Of a stretch of 8,236 bases of DNA, positions 7,518 through 8,236 are shown piece by piece. The notes under the pieces were generated by a model. The model saw only the letters and a program-made list of their open reading frames with translations, searched no databases and was not told the origin of the DNA. The first letter of the stretch is position 1. Each line of letters starts with the position of its first letter. The DNA is from Oscillospiraceae bacterium (GTDB taxonomy: Bacteria > Bacillota > Clostridia > Oscillospirales > Acutalibacteraceae): NCBI GenBank assembly GCA_902797915.1, contig CADBUK010000014.1, forward strand, positions 1 through 8,236. Reading direction: 5' to 3'. The translations under genes and the position numbers were made by a program.

Positions 7518-7817
7518 TTATGCCGCAAGGTCAAAGCTGTTAACAACGATACCTTTCATTTCCTCTTTCCTTTTTGCTACCCTTGCGTCGTGCTGTTCCT
7601 TTAGCTGAGCGTCCTTGCTGCGTCTTTGCGCCTTTGCCTCTCTGCCGCCGAAATAAGCCGAGAAGATTACAAAATATACCGCAACCTCTTCGGCAAGTAA
7701 AAAGCGCATCTGAAACTGGGAAAGATTGTCTAACAGGCTGAAGGGGACAGCCATTGAAATAAAGCCAACAGTAATTGTTAATGCGGAAATAAGCAGAATG
7801 TTTAATACCTTTTTCAT
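7518..7817 (-). CDS. Small two-helix membrane protein of unknown function
   Basis: I do not recognise a family. The 99-residue protein has a hydrophobic helix at about 4-28 (KVLNILLISALTITVGFISM) and a second at about 39-57 (FLLAEEVAVYFVIFSAYFG). A highly charged, probably helical and cytoplasmic tail follows at 58-88 (REAKAQRRSKDAQLKEQHDA and onward), and the end is VVNSFDLAA. The N-terminus (MKK plus hydrophobic stretch) resembles a signal peptide, but no lipoprotein cysteine or clear cleavage site is seen, so a membrane hairpin with both ends inside is the simpler reading. AGGAGG (7831-7826) lies eight bases before the ATG, and the gene has its own promoter and terminator, which supports a real monocistronic gene. 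Confidence 0.8.
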   Translation of the reverse strand: MKKVLNILLISALTITVGFISMAVPFSLLDNLSQFQMRFLLAEEVAVYFVIFSAYFGGREAKAQRRSKDAQLKEQHDARVAKRKEEMKGIVVNSFDLAA

Positions 7818-7862
7818 ATTGAATTCCTCCTGAAATGTTTTTGGATTTCTCCTTACAATTTC

Positions 7863-7890
7863 ATTATAACTGTTGCAGAGGAATAATCAA
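7863..7890 (-). promoter_or_regulatory. Sigma-A-type promoter of the small membrane protein gene
   Basis: On the - strand TTGATT (7890-7885), a 16-bp spacer and a perfect TATAAT (7868-7863) precede the ATG at 7817 by about 45 bp, leaving a leader of roughly 40 bases that carries AGGAGG. No riboswitch-like structure was seen in this short leader. Confidence 0.65.
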
Positions 7891-7906
7891 TATGGCAAGC
7901 CTTGAC

Positions 7907-7924
7907 AGTCCTTATATAAGGACT
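7907..7924. repeat. Perfect 18-bp palindrome between two genes
   Basis: AGTCCTTATATAAGGACT reads the same on both strands. It lies 15 bp after the stop codon of the right-hand gene and about 16 bp upstream of the -35 box of the small membrane protein gene. Neither side carries a T-run directly after it, so it is a poor terminator. An operator for a dimeric regulator is the better guess; a transcript-end stem for the upstream gene is the alternative. Confidence 0.6.
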
Positions 7925-7939
7925 AATAAAACGAAAATT

Positions 7940-8236
7940 CTAATTTTTAATTGCGTTACAAAGCGCCTCGGCAGATTTTTCAAAATCCTTTTCGGGTATT
8001 GACGTAACAGAAATTACTATTGTTATTATTCCGTTTGAATAATCCTCAACGTAAACCGCACAATCGTTTTTTTCAAATTCGGAAATATCCCTGCAAAAAG
8101 CCGTTTTAATGATTATCTGCAGTGCGTTTTCGCTGATTTCTGTTTTTGCCTCGGGCAGCTTTTCTGCAAGCAGCTGTGCAAACGCTTTTGTTTTTGCAGT
8201 ATATAAGCGCCTTGTTTTTCTAATCTGTGCTTTAAG
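7940..8236 (-). CDS. C-terminal part of an unrecognised protein (5' end outside window)
   Basis: The frame is open from the right edge for 98 codons and ends with TAG at 7942-7940. No ATG occurs in it, so the start lies beyond the window. The visible part begins basic and helical (LKAQIRKTRRLYTAKTKAF, then AQLLAEKLPEA). It continues with a likely helix (ISENALQIIIKTAFCRDI), two beta-like stretches (CAVYVEDY and GIITIVISVT) and a final helix (EKDFEKSAEALCNAIKN). This looks like a folded alpha/beta domain, not noise, and codon use resembles the neighbouring genes. No family was recognised and no function is proposed. Confidence 0.75.
   Translation of the reverse strand, partial: LKAQIRKTRRLYTAKTKAFAQLLAEKLPEAKTEISENALQIIIKTAFCRDISEFEKNDCAVYVEDYSNGIITIVISVTSIPEKDFEKSAEALCNAIKN

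Noticed and set aside
7902..7929. A + strand promoter TTGACA-16-TAATAA
   Set aside because: The -35 is perfect but the -10 is poor, and no + strand gene follows in the window; kept only as part of the palindrome observation.

Overview
The window looks like a chromosomal segment from a spore-forming Firmicute of class Clostridia, probably an anaerobic gut lineage. The grounds are a SpoIVB-type sporulation protease, strong AGGAGG-type ribosome binding sites, moderate base composition, and a clostridial-style YfhO protein. Genus cannot be set from the sequence. No rRNA, tRNA, CRISPR array, insertion sequence or phage gene was seen.

Left part, + strand (1-5506). The 3' part of a spoIVB-like gene (S55 serine peptidase) enters from the left edge. 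After about 120 bp with a good promoter comes a two-gene operon. Its first gene encodes a 708-residue soluble protein with two glycosyltransferase-like domains and a C-terminal coiled coil. Its second encodes an 876-residue multi-pass YfhO-family membrane protein. A strong intrinsic terminator closes the operon. Together the pair suggests glycosylation of a surface polymer: sugar transfer in the cytoplasm by the first protein, and a lipid-linked sugar transfer on the outer face by YfhO. The polymer and sugar are not known.

Middle part, - strand (5505-7500). A single GH127 enzyme (beta-L-arabinofuranosidase family, formerly DUF1680) converges on the operon and shares its terminator. It carries the complete Glu/Cys active-site set and no signal peptide, so it probably acts in the cytoplasm on imported plant-derived arabino-oligosaccharides. 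Its start is best placed at 7424, where a GGAGG precedes an ATG.

Right part, - strand (7464-8236). A 99-residue two-helix membrane protein has its own promoter and terminator. Beyond it are a perfect 18-bp palindrome and the 3' end of an unrecognised gene that runs off the right edge.

The most notable points are the double-glycosyltransferase/coiled-coil protein paired with YfhO, the absence of spo0A directly after spoIVB, and the GH127 promoter whose -35 box lies inside the preceding terminator hairpin. No clearly new defence or mobile system is visible.
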